DNA from: Pyronema omphalodes | Taxonomy: Eukaryota; Ascomycota; Pezizomycetes; Pezizales; Pyronemataceae | Assembly (NCBI GenBank): GCA_024516155.1 | Contig: JAJJXM010000041.1 | Location: 318,001-382,000, forward strand | Length of the DNA: 64,000 nt | Direction of reading: 5' to 3' | Part shown: piece after piece, positions 44,443 through 55,692 of the stretch | Numbering within the stretch: the stretch's first letter is position 1 | Layout of the letters: every line of letters begins with the position of its first letter | Translations under genes and position numbers: made by a program | Notes under the pieces: model-generated | Databases searched by the model: none | What the model saw: the letters and a program-made list of their open reading frames with translations, nothing else | Told to the model about the DNA's origin: nothing

Positions 44443-45861
44443 AGTCTGACCATGCGACTGGTAGTAATTCTTTCGAATAAATCCGCAGTACTTGACTGTT
44501 GTAAATATTAAATCTAGATTTGCCCAAAAAACTCCACAGTACTGAACCGTTGGAAAGATTTACTAGACCTTTGTAGAAATTGAATGGAAGTTTCCCGTTC
44601 TATCTGCTGACAATTATGGGGTGAGTAGTCACAATATATTATCCTATGAAAAGTTACGAACAAATGTTTTTTTTTTTTTTTTTTTTGGAATACTGGCCGT
44701 ATTATCCCTTCAGAGAACATGGGATACGGCTCTTGAGTGTTCCGGGTGCTGCTGGGTATATTTTGATGGTGATCGGTGGCTTGCGATTTCAAGACACGGG
44801 CTTGCGTGTCATGTTTAATATGTAATTTTTGGACGCCACTATCGGAATCTGGCTATGGCGCTAGTTCTTGTATTAAATTGGCTTGAACAGTCAATGCAAA
44901 AATCGTGGCCGCGAAGGACACGGCGCTTTGTTTTTGATAAAGATGTTGGTGAAACCTTGAATAATCGTATCTACAGCTGAAACTCTAGATGGGGATGTTT
45001 TCATTTTCATCATCTCTAATGGACTGCTCTTGGAAGCTTAGTCGTTTAAGGTCTGTATATACATACAGATGAAGCCATTATTAATAACCGCTAATTGGGC
45101 TGTGTGCGTAGGCGATATATCAGTCACGAGCACAAACTATTTTTTGAATGATTCAATCAAAGGCTTTTTTCAATCGTTTATGGAAAGAGAAGACACCCCA
45201 TCCCCCCCCCTCCCCCTTCACGCACACACGTGACACGATTGGGTTTAAAGCCTTATTGGAATCCAATATCCTCTGTGGTCTGAGTCTAAATGATTCATAA
45301 ACAAATGTACAGCTACACCCACACAATTTAACATCTGCTTTGTTTATGGATTGAGTAGTTTCTGATGTGTATTAGTTTAGTGGTTCGAGGATATGGAGGG
45401 CGGAAATGTATATATTGATGTTTGTTGAATATTGTAAAATGGTACTAAAGCCAAGTCCAACAATTGAAACTGATCCCATTCAGGAATAGTTGATTATCCT
45501 CTCAGATTCCACGGAGAAAAAAGCATCGGTCCTGGCTAGAAAAAACTGGAAACTTCACAGTCTGAACGTTCATGACAGCTGAATATGTCATTTGGGTTGC
45601 AATTGGAATTTAGAGACGTAAAACATTGAAGACTAGATGTATGACATAGAGTATCTTTATACTATTGGCCCAGCTGATGAACACCCGATGCCACCAAGAC
45701 TAGCATCCCACGAGCATATCACAATGTTTTTCAGGAAATGATGAAGTGGATATTCTGAATGTATTGATTTTATTCCATATTACAAAAAATTTTTAAAACA
45801 CTCTAGCCAATTCTGCTACACAAAGCTCGTTCAAACACGCTATCCCCCGAAGTATCCTCTT
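44443..45861. other. Between insertion and paralog C: stump of a lost copy and 3' flank of C
   Basis: About 44610-44690 carries another 3'-flank motif copy (cacaatatattatcctatgaaa) with no gene attached, then a run of about 20 T (44667-44686). 44790-45500 is a diverged match to 39890-40330. 45660-45861 is nearly identical to 40515-40716, the 3' flank of B. No gene is supported. Confidence 0.65.
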
Positions 45862-48800
45862 CTAGGCAAAGAACTTGTGGTATAAGCCACCAAAACCCGC
45901 AAAAACAACTGCGCTTATCGCGCCACCAATCGCGCCGGTAACCGCGCCAATCACAACCCCCTTGCGCAAGGCGCCATCGAATGTACCCTGGGATGCATTC
46001 CGCGAACCCTTGATGTCAGCAGGTTGAGTGCCTACTGGATCGACAGGTGTCTTCGATATCCGGATCCTCTCGTACTGTTCTCTGAGTGCGTGGATGTAAT
46101 CGTCCACAATCTCGGGGTCATCCAATGACTGCCCTTCCATTGGGGCTAAGATCTTCAGCATTTCCAGACGAGGCGAAGCCGCAATCTTTCCTCTCTGCGT
46201 CTCAACGCCCGACAGATCAGAATACTGGATATCCAGATGCTCAACAGAGTATTTCAACAGAGCAGTAGAACAATGGACCCTAGTTGACCCAACATCGAAG
46301 GATACCGGTCCACTCGGCCCTTCCTGCGCCACGGTCTCCCGGCGATTCTGATATCCTCCCGAGTGCATTGCTTTCCCATCCTCAGCCTCGGCTTTAGCGG
46401 CTCTCTCGGCTTCTTCCTCCGCCCAGACTTCCGCAAAGTCTTCATAAAGCAGAGGACCGCCTCTCAACCCATAGTCACGTGCAGGTGGTGCTGGGGTCGG
46501 CTGTGGAGAGTCAGGTTCTTTGGCCACTGTTGTTCCACCAGACATCCGATCATCGGGTCTTTTTGGTCTCCTGCTGGCCTTGATCCATGCCTTACACGCT
46601 ATTGCGGAAGGCGTACTCCAGTCTGCTGGCATGTTCCTGGCATACTGCACAGGTCTGGTAGCCACTTCAGAACTGTAGCCCTTGAGCCGGCGTTCGGTGT
46701 ATACGGCGCTGACGCTCTTGGAGACAAAGGTTTTCGGTGCAGTGCTAAGCTCCTTACGTTCTTCTGCGACCTTCTTCGTCTCGGCTTTGGGGTTCCAGAA
46801 AGGTTCTTGTGGCGCAGAAATCTTGGGAGGTGGTGAAGAGTCGGAGGAAGAGGAAACACCGCCGTGCCTGGATCTGTTCTTCTGTGTCTTCCTTCTTGGT
46901 GTTGGTGTTGGCATCTGCTTGGTCGGGGCGGGGCTTGGTGCCTGCAGTGTCGGAGTCGGGCATGCTTTCTGCGTGACGGGGGACAGACTTGGTTGGGTCT
47001 TTCCAACAGAAGCTAGCAGAAGCTGATTACAACATTAGTTATTTATTAAGGTAATAGATAGAGGCGAAAGTCTTACCTTTTTGGGTTGCTTGGGCTTCTC
47101 CCGAGCTTCTGGAGTTTTCCTAACCCGTTCTTTATCCAAGTACTCTTGGAAAACCAAGGGTTTCTTTGTCTCGTCCTTGCGCTCGGGGTTTTTAATCAAC
47201 GGAAGGCAATCATCGCGAACCTCCTGATAACCCAATGCCTTTGACTTAAGGAATTTCGGTTCCTCTTGAGCTGCTACCCCAAGAGCCTGCTCAGGTTCCT
47301 GGAGTTGGATTACCGCCTTTGGAGCTGTATTTTCAACAGGATGAACCGTGGCTGTTTCTCCGGATACACCGAGAAACTCAGCAATTCTTTTTAGTAAAGC
47401 TGCTTCAGTCTCTGTAAGGCCCGCGGATAAGGGCGGAGGCATAGTCGCCATAGAGGAGGTCATATCCGTGGATGCTGGTACTGAACCCGTTGTCGTGGCC
47501 ACGGGTATGCTATATGCGGTCACAGCTTTAGCCAAGTCAAACTCAGACGGCTTAATGTGAGCTGTCTGAGTGGGAGGAACGATTGGCACTGTAGAAGCGA
47601 TAGCTGGAGCCACTACTGCTTGTGCAGGGGCTGATGGGGCCTGAGTGACAATGTTATTCACGGCAACATTACCAGGTTGAGAAACCGAAGTGGAGAGCAC
47701 AGCAGTCGGAGTCGGAACCATGGGTGTGGTTTTTGATGCCGTTGCCGCAGCCTTACTTTGGGCTGGGCCTTGAGGTGGCCGACCAGATCCAATCGAAAGG
47801 TTCATGATCCGTTTCGGTGGTGATGCCACAGCTGGGGGAGTTGGGGCTTTCGCAGGAGCAGGGGCTGCACGAGTGATAACTGAAGACGTTACTGCCACCG
47901 CTGTACTGGAGGGTTCGATGCCCGGTGGCTGAGTAAGTCCGAAGGGTAGGTCCGTAATCTTGCTCGGTGTGGCGGTATTTGGCTTAGCAGGTCCAAAGGG
48001 GAGGTTACCACTCTTTCCCTGTGGTGATGGTGCAATACTCGACAAGATATTATGTCCAGGCATACCCTCAAATACATTCTTTGGTGTAGGCTTCTGAGTA
48101 GTGGACCCTGCTGACGACAGACCCACGGCTGACCGTGCAAAGGGCGAAGTTGTTGGAGGGGGGTTCTGGGAGAAGACAGACCCAGCAAATGATGAAGGAG
48201 CATTAATCATAGTTGTATCCACTGGAGATGGGGTAGACACCAAACTCGGCGACTGCTTGATCGGCGTGGAATGTTCTCCCATGGAAACCTCCTGCGATAT
48301 TGCTGCTTTAGATTGCGGTGGGTTCTTGAGAAATGGATTGGCCGGATTATAGGCCAGATTTGCCGCATTTGCATTGACAAAAGGGTTGTAAGGAGCTGGA
48401 GTTCCTTGGGTTGGGGCCTCTCCCATGGCGACATCTGCTGCTGCAGGTACTCCAACGATCGGGGTAATACCCTGGCTTCCCTGCTTCAGCTGGCCAGGTG
48501 CAACCGAAGTTTCTGCTGCAAGTACTGATGATGGAGCTGTAGATGCGGGTGAATACTCAGCAGGTGCAAGCTGAGTTTCCGGCAGAGCGACACTCGGCAA
48601 TGCAACCGAACCAGCGCTTGGTGGAAAGCCTTGGTTTCCTTGCTGAACCTGTCCTTTTGGGTTCATCATCTGCGTGTGCGTGCCCACTGGTAATCCATAG
48701 GGTAAAGTAGCCACAGCGGGGTGAGCCAAGAAAGGGGTAGCCGAAGCTACTGGCGCAGAAGTTCCCGAGGCGACAAATGTCGCAGATGAGTGCGCTGCTA

Positions 48801-50038
48801 CTGCTGCAATTTCTGGGGTAACATGATGAGCCTGCCCTTGGTTGTTATCGAATGCTGTAACTGGCTTTGATAGGCGCAGTTTAGCATGCTCCTCCTTCAG
48901 CATTTTCGTTATCTGAGCCTTTTGATCATCGGTAAGTGCTCCATCAAAGATCAATGGCATCGCAGGCGGTGGTGACTTTCTAGATGGAGTCTTCTTAGGT
49001 GGGGTATTTGCCGGAGTTGTGGCGCATGTGGCCTCGGCAGTATTAGGGCTCAACCCTGTGTTTGCAGACGAGTTGGTGGTCGTTGCTTGAGTGATATTGG
49101 ATGATGCCACATCCACCCGGCCTTTGACAAAGCGACCCGGGTTTTCCGGGCCCTGTGATCCCGGTCTTGGGGATCCTGGGGCTAAGGGCTTTGCAATCAG
49201 TGGCCAGTTCTTGTTGAAACGGTGCTCCGGTTGCAACGTATCCGATGGCCTGGGAGAGGGGTTTACATCATCTAGAGCTCCGAGCTCGAAGATTGATGGG
49301 TCGTGAGAGGGAATACTGGAAGGCTCCTCTTTTGGTGTGACGAGAGGGAGCTGTTTTCCTTTGAAGGTTGGGATCCTGGACTTAGGAATGACGGGGGTGA
49401 CGGGGGTAACGGGGGCGACGGGGACGACGGGGACGACGGGGGCTCCACCAAGGGTTGGAAAAGTAGCAGTGAGACCAGTGGTCACGAGTGGAACTCCAGA
49501 GATGACAGGAGTGTTGGCACTGGGACCAACAGGAGGCGTGGCTTCAGTCCCCTTGCGTTCCAATTCTTTCGCCTTCGCCTCAGATGAATCAACTTCGGCA
49601 GTAGCCAAGATACTACTGAGTAGAGCGTTGATTCTGGCTCCAATTTCCGGGTCTCCAGACTGTGGAGTCACGATCTCCTTTGGAACAGGCTGGATATTGG
49701 TCTCCCCGCCGTTCTGATCCTCGTCTCCGGAACGGTCGTTCTTTCCGCTATCGCTGCCAACGGGACTCAAAGGAGAGTCACGTTCCGTAACAGCGGGAGA
49801 AGAGACCATGGTGGTAGCGGGTTTTGAGGAGGGAGTAGCGGTAGAAGTAAGCTTTGCAGCTGCGTTCACCTGGCTACCTGCTTTGTTGCTAGGGGAGGCG
49901 TTGGTTGAGTTCTTCCCGGCGGACTTTCTGCCTCTGTAGAAAGGAATGCGTTAGTTTCGTGCCTTTCGTCGTCGTAGACATGACTGGAAGGATAAGACTG
50001 AAGGAATTTACTAACTTCTGGATTCTGCCTTTTGCCAT
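45862..50038 (-). CDS. Tandem paralog C: longest family member, 1346 aa
   Basis: Exons are 50016-50038, 47077-49933 and 45862-47022; introns 82 nt (GTTAGT donor, weaker than in A and B) and 54 nt. The architecture matches paralog A: MAKGRIQK start, long Ser/Thr/Pro-rich middle, C-terminal domain and terminal Gly/Ala-rich segment. An internal 9-bp coding repeat at about 49390-49440 expands a Val-Pro/Thr-Pro run (PVVPVAPVTPVTPVIP) that is shorter in A. The central region holds blocks absent from A and B (for example PYNPFVNANAANLAYNPANP, about 48330-48400). The last exon is nearly identical to that of B. Function unknown. Confidence 0.85.
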
Positions 50039-50689
50039 TGCTAAAGATAGTGGTGGTTCTTGCGTAGGAAGTAGGTTCGATGGGAAGGGAAAGGTTTTCG
50101 TGAACAGATAAGAGTAAGAAGTCGAAGCGACTTAAGACGGTTTTATCTGAAGATGATGCGTGATTCGGTTAGTCTTTTTGAAGATAGACAAGTTGAATTT
50201 TGAATACGAGTTGTGGTTTCGTGGTTGCAATGAGATGATGGGATCCGATACTCGTTGGTGGTGAAGAAGAGGAGGATGTCAGAAGCTTGAAAAAGATTTC
50301 TTGGATACCAGGCGTCGGGACGCGTTGAACCTGAATGGCACCTGCCACAGTCAATAAGAGGGATGAGAATATTTGGTAGACGACCCTTTGGGGCTGAGCA
50401 GATGGCGGCTGCACTCCGTAAAATATCTGCTCAATTACGAGATACTGGGGGTCGAACCATGATACCAGCAGCCATTCTCCGTCACCAATCCGCAGTACTT
50501 GACTGGTAAAAATATCAAATCTACATTGTCCTCAAAACTTCCGCGGTAGTCTACTAATGTACGTTATATGGGACAATTGAATTTTAGTTGCCCACCTTAC
50601 CCCGAGAAAAAAGTGACAGTGGATATTCATAATTTAGTATCCTTTCGAAAATCACAAACAAATGCTTTTGGAATACAGCCAACCCTGTA
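50039..50689. promoter_or_regulatory. 5' flank of paralog C and 3' flank of relic D
   Basis: 50039-50500 is the family 5' flank (matches 39149-39620). From about 50605 the 3'-flank motif appears (gtggatattcataatttag, aatcacaaacaaatgc), leading into the decayed gene end. No gene inside. Confidence 0.65.
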
Positions 50690-51085
50690 GCTCAGTCCCA
50701 TATAAACACGCAATATTTCGCCATATTTCCTTCTCTATTCAAAGTTTTCATAGTATGGGTTACTAACCCGCAAAAACATCTGCGAAAACAGCTGCGCTTA
50801 TCGCGCCAATAACCGCTTTAATAACCAATCCCCGCGTGAACTAACTCCTGGCATATACGCCCCCAATCTTCCACGCCCGCCGGTTCAATATTTTCTTGAT
50901 CCCGCTTCTTCGACCTGCGGATCATCCAAAAATGATCTCTGAGTACATGGATGTATTGGTCAATAATCTTGGGGTCATCAATTAATTGCCATTCCCTTGG
51001 GGCCAAGACCTTCAGAAGTTTAAGACGAGGCAAAGACGCAGTCTTTCCTCCCTTAAACGCCGGGCATTCAGACTGTCGCTTGAGT
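50690..51085 (-). pseudogene. Relic D: decayed C-terminal end of a fourth family copy
   Basis: The minus-strand frame at 50818-51033 reads PRLKLLKVLAPREWQLIDDP and DQYIHVLRDHFWMIRRSKK, recognisably the LEMLKILAPMEGRSLDDP / DDYI-LREQYEKIR block of paralogs A-C. Downstream the GAVTGAIGGAIS segment survives only as a shifted, stop-containing DNA match (50740-50815). Upstream similarity fades at about 51085. Nothing of the long N-terminal part remains. Confidence 0.85.
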
Positions 51086-51394
51086 GACGTTTTACCAGCA
51101 TAGTTTATGTGTCGTTCTTTCGGGATTCTTCTATATCTATTTCCCTATGTGCAGGTAGAATAGTGACGGTCTTTTCTGGAACTTTCGGTATAAAATAATT
51201 AGTATCACGAGGTATTTCAATTGAAATAATTAAACAAACATTGAGGTTGGTAAACTTGGAAAATCCAACTTTTGTCACTCCGTCGGTTCTACCAAGGACA
51301 TCATGTATGAAAAGACTTGAAAATTAAATACCAACATCAAAGCATGCTTTCAATGCAAAAACATAGATCAGAGATTGAAAATACAAAAAGAAAG

Positions 51395-51466
51395 AGCTCC
51401 GACCCGGACTTGAACCGGGGATCTCATCATTACTAGTGATGCGCTTTACCGCTAAGCCACCAGAGC
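51395..51466 (-). tRNA. tRNA-Thr(AGT), intronless
   Basis: A 72-nt cloverleaf: acceptor GCTCTGG/TCGGAGC with discriminator T, anticodon stem CATCA/TGATG around loop CTAGTAA (anticodon AGT), T arm CCCGG-TTCAAGT-CCGGG, followed by a T-rich terminator on the minus strand. It marks the edge of the duplicated 35-51 kb block. Confidence 0.96.
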
Positions 51467-51606
51467 TTTTATGAAGTTCTTCCATAAGAAATTCAACATA
51501 GAGTATTACAGCAATATTAATACGATGACAACATTACAGCAGCTTAAGGCAATTCGATAAGCACTTATCTCACACCGCGTTTGACGAGACCTCTCACTTA
51601 CTTCTA

Positions 51607-54101
51607 TCAGATTGCGTAACTAGGTGTCTCGTCTTTCTGAGCGTCCTTCCAATCTCTCCAAACACCCTTATCATCAATCTCATCCTCCTCACTCCAAAAG
51701 ACGGATTTACGCCGATTATTTCCATACATCGTTTTTGAATAAAATGGATGTATGTGATTACGGTTGAGTAAGTCAGAACTTGGATTTAGCTGTTCAGGAG
51801 TACCCATTAACCAATCATTCCATCTTTTCCTGGCAATCTGCTCCTCTGTTAAACCCTTATCCGGTATTTGTCTGTTCTCCAACAAGGCCAAGATATCTTG
51901 CAAAGCCGCCTTTTCTCTCTGATGGGCTGGTAGAGCGAGGTTGATACCAGATCCCTTCCTGCTAAAGTCCCAGTTCAAGTAAAAGATTGCCCAAAGAACT
52001 TCGAAAATTTCATCGAGTTCTCGACTAACTGAATGAGCCCACATCGTTTCGTGGCTGATGATCCAGATGCGGAGGTTCCAGTCTTCGGTCTCAGTACGTT
52101 CGTGAATATCAGACATCTTATTAGTGGCCTTTATAAGGATTGTCTGGGATGTCTTAGCGGCAACTGCCTCGATGTGTCGTTCAAGTTCGATGGGGACCCA
52201 AAGGGGAAGGGTAATTTGTTTCTCCATTACTTCGTAGAGGTAAGGACCCCCCATAAATCTCCGGAATCGTCGATTGAAATATCCAACATAAGTCGGTGGT
52301 CTATTCAGATAAGTCTCGATGGATCTTTTTACAGCGTAAAATAATTGGTTGTTGTGATCATGCAAATCGTCAAGGACCGAATCTGTTTCGAAATCGGGAC
52401 TCCACTCATACACTGGTACATCTGTGTAAGAGTTTATCCCGTATGACGAACCATAGGCTTGGGAAATGCGGATATCAGTCTCGATTTGGCCGTTTTTATA
52501 AAGATTCCATAACGCACACATCCGGAGAAAATCTTCAGCTGTCTTCAACCCGTTTTGTCTACCGCGCTGACCAGCGTCCTGCTGAGGAGTCCCAAGATGT
52601 TGGGGCGTCAGTGGGTCTGGGAAGTTGATTGAATGAATCCGCGCATCGTGGCACCAAAAACTTTGCTCCTCGGTATTTCTATCACGCAACTCAGCATCTC
52701 TCATTTTCGTTTTGAAATTTTCAATATAATCGTATCCTCTTCGCCTGCCAAAGCACAAATACTGAACCTGGTTATTAGCGTTCCATTGTATCTTTTTGAA
52801 GGCCTTTTTCCCGGTCAGACGAGATTCATTTGGAACGTTGTTGTGAATATCCTTGCTTTCAGAATTGCCACTATGGGGCGTGTAGGGAGGAATGTGGGAA
52901 TCGCGATAGGAAAAGTCAACATCGGAAGACCTCAAGATATCTGAAGTAAACAGCAGGCCGTAACCCCGTTCAGCGTATTTGAGAACTCGTGTCTCCTGTG
53001 TTGATCGACGAGACGAAAGATAGTGACCGTAGATGAGGTCGGTGGTGAATATTGTGTAACCGGTTTCCAGGGCACGAGCTGCCCGGGGGAGCATGAAGAC
53101 CTCGCTACCATTCCAGCCAATGGCACATTGGTCGAGATCAAACTTTAACAAGACATCGGCAATAGTGGGGCATAATTTGAGGACGATCTGGAATGATTAG
53201 ATATTGAAAATTCAGGTGGAGAATGCGCAAGTACCTGGATTTGCCTTTCCGGATATCGGCCTATGAAGGTAATCGTTTTGGCATTCCGAAAAATAAATGG
53301 CTGACCCAAAGGCCCAAGATTCCTGCTCCATGTCTCAAAGATGTGCTTGATCTTCTCGTTTGCTTGCTTTGCCGTGAGCCCATGGATAAAAATGTCAATA
53401 TCACTCAGTGTTTCAACTTCACCAGTTAAAATACCCAGACATATACCACCAGCGACCACAATATTGCTCCAGTCCATCCCTTCGAGTAAACCTCCAGTTG
53501 CGACCTTCCATGCCGCAGAGAATGCCATATCGTCCGGCAATACCCTTACTGTCTTTTTTCTGCATTCATCAAATACTGTAATGACCTCTCTCGGTGGTAG
53601 TTTTCGGGTAATAACCCTTTTCCCCTCCATAATTTGTGATCCCGGCCACACTAAATCCCCCTGGTTCAATTTCACCAAAGAGTTGAGCTGGTCCTCGGCA
53701 TTCATCTTCCTGATTGCCGCATCATTCGTCAAAACCCAGTTATCCACAGCACTATCTTGTATCAGGAGACGGCACATAGCATACGAAAGTTTTGGTGAGC
53801 CCAGAACATGTCTGCGGATATTCTCGTTCTTATCACAAGTCTCACGAACAACCCTAACATTCTCGCTAGTAGGGCGCAGATCTTCGTTAAGAGATGCAAA
53901 AAGCTGATTGACGGTCGCGGAGAGGAGTGATGGCAGTTGCTTCTCAGTTGTCGAGGCGAGCTGTTGATAACAACAAGACTGGGCTTTGAGGTAGGCAACG
54001 CAGAATTCACCGACTGTAGGAGCCTTGTTGGGATGAGCGGCTGAGAGTGCATCAAGGATATGTTGGAGAGCCCCCGGCATGCGTACGGAAGCAGAGGCCA
54101 T
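51607..54101 (-). CDS. Nucleotidyltransferase-fold protein, 815 aa
   Basis: Exons 53235-54101 and 51607-53187 are joined by a 47-nt intron (GTACTT, branch CTAAT, CATTCCAG). Residues 214-238 (IVVAGGICLG...SDIDIFI) carry the hallmark of the DNA-polymerase-beta-like nucleotidyltransferase superfamily: a GG pair (218-219) followed by a DxD metal-binding motif (Asp234, Asp236). The following helix (GLTAKQANEKIKHIFETW) fits the family. Residues 1 to about 190 are helical and unrecognised. The about 560 residues after the NTase motif are rich in aromatic and charged residues with no domain I can name. I see no signal peptide or membrane segment. Similar NTase-like proteins of unknown substrate occur in fungi and in large DNA viruses; whether this one is enzymatically active is inference from the intact GG and DxD. 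Confidence 0.75.
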
Positions 54102-55692
54102 GGTCGAGGACAGTGTGGGGAGAGCAGGTCAGTGGGGATGCCGTATTTTTGAGAAAGACGCGTGGATGGGGCCTTTAATTGTCAAAAGGATCGAGCGTCA
54201 AGCGAGAGAGAGAGAGAGAGAGAGAAAAGAAATGGGGGGTGAAGACGATTGGTAAATTGGATGAAGCAACGAACACAGCAAGAAAGCGACAATCTATATA
54301 CCACAGGTGGTCCTCCACATCCACTGGGTGCAGTGCCTTAGTCGCACTTCAACAACTTTTAATCACGACGCGTGCGGTACGATGCGTTTCGTCAATCTGA
54401 CGTGTCGTGCTCGCAATGAGTCACTCGCCTACTGCTGGCTGCATATTTGCCGATCGACTAAACTTGATCGACTTCTGACTCTGCAGATCACCCATCACAT
54501 TCGCAAGGATAATGAGCCCCGCATTGTTGACGGTTAATGTATTTGTGAATCGTCGAAGTTTCACTCCAAGCACGATCTCTAAAACATGAACTACACATTT
54601 TTAATGATTGTCTACTGGCCATATTGAAAGGATGACCCAGCTTATGGTCAGAGATGCGATTGTAATCCACATACTCAATGGCTCTCATGGTTAAATCCAG
54701 GGTAAGAATGCAGTGTGGAATTCGGTACACCATGGGGTGTTCCAGAGGAGAAGTTGAGTGAGATCGTGTGATAAAGTCTTCAAGATGGAACCTTCTCGCG
54801 GGGGCAGGTCAGGAAATTCTTGGCAGCCATGTGGGTTCTTGTAATTCGAGATGTCTCTGTAGATTTGTCATATGCTTCTGTTCGCTTCCTTCGAGTGATG
54901 TCATTCCCCTGTTCGTTTGTCTTGGGTCCTGGCCATGTATATTCAAGTTCGAAATATCTCCACTCTTCCTGGGTAATAATAACAACATCTCTGCCGTAGT
55001 TACTAGCATAAAACTTGGAATAACGATTATGGAGAATTAACAGAATGTACATGGATTGTGTAAGATATTGAATCATCCGCGGCAATGGACAGTTGCTTCA
55101 AAAATTGAGGAAGAACTTTCATGTAGACGTGTAAGGAAACGCAGAATACGGTTTTCTTTGGGTCATAAACAGGAAAACGTATCGTCGGATTGGTTGGATA
55201 CCCCGCCTTGTACTATCACATGTAAGTATAAGGATCGGCCAGTGACCGTTACACAACATCTTAACACAGCATAGATGTAATTCCAACAGCCGGATTATCG
55301 AGCCGTTATGTACCTATCAGTTGCATGCTACATGTATTTTACATTTGGCCTAAATCAAATTCTAAATATCCAAAACAGCGGATGGTCGCGTTACTTTTAT
55401 TACCTTTCGGAAGTGTAACTTTTGGGTATTTTGAGAACATTCAATGCGTGCAGTTAGTTTCGACTGCACTCTAAATCCAAGTTGCAATTAACCAATGTTT
55501 AAATCACGATTGAAATGGAAGTGTAAGTCACGAACTTCCAATTCCTCAATCAATGACACAAGGCCTCATTATTTCAATCGATAACATCAGATAACCAAAC
55601 ATAGACATTCTCAAAACAATTCCTTACTAATGTACCAATACAGTACTTCCGGTATCTATTCATTTACCCAATCAACCCCGAATAATAACAGC
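54102..55692. other. Intergenic; GA microsatellite and no supported gene
   Basis: A GA dinucleotide run lies at about 54204-54226, in the presumed promoter of the nucleotidyltransferase-like gene. A 101-codon minus-strand frame at 54780-55085 (EEWRYFELEYTWPGPK) has somewhat protein-like composition but starts at a non-ATG codon and has no recognisable domain or splice partner; left unassigned. Confidence 0.5.

Noticed and set aside
54780..55085. 101-codon minus-strand frame
   Set aside because: Non-ATG start and no domain; composition mildly protein-like but insufficient.
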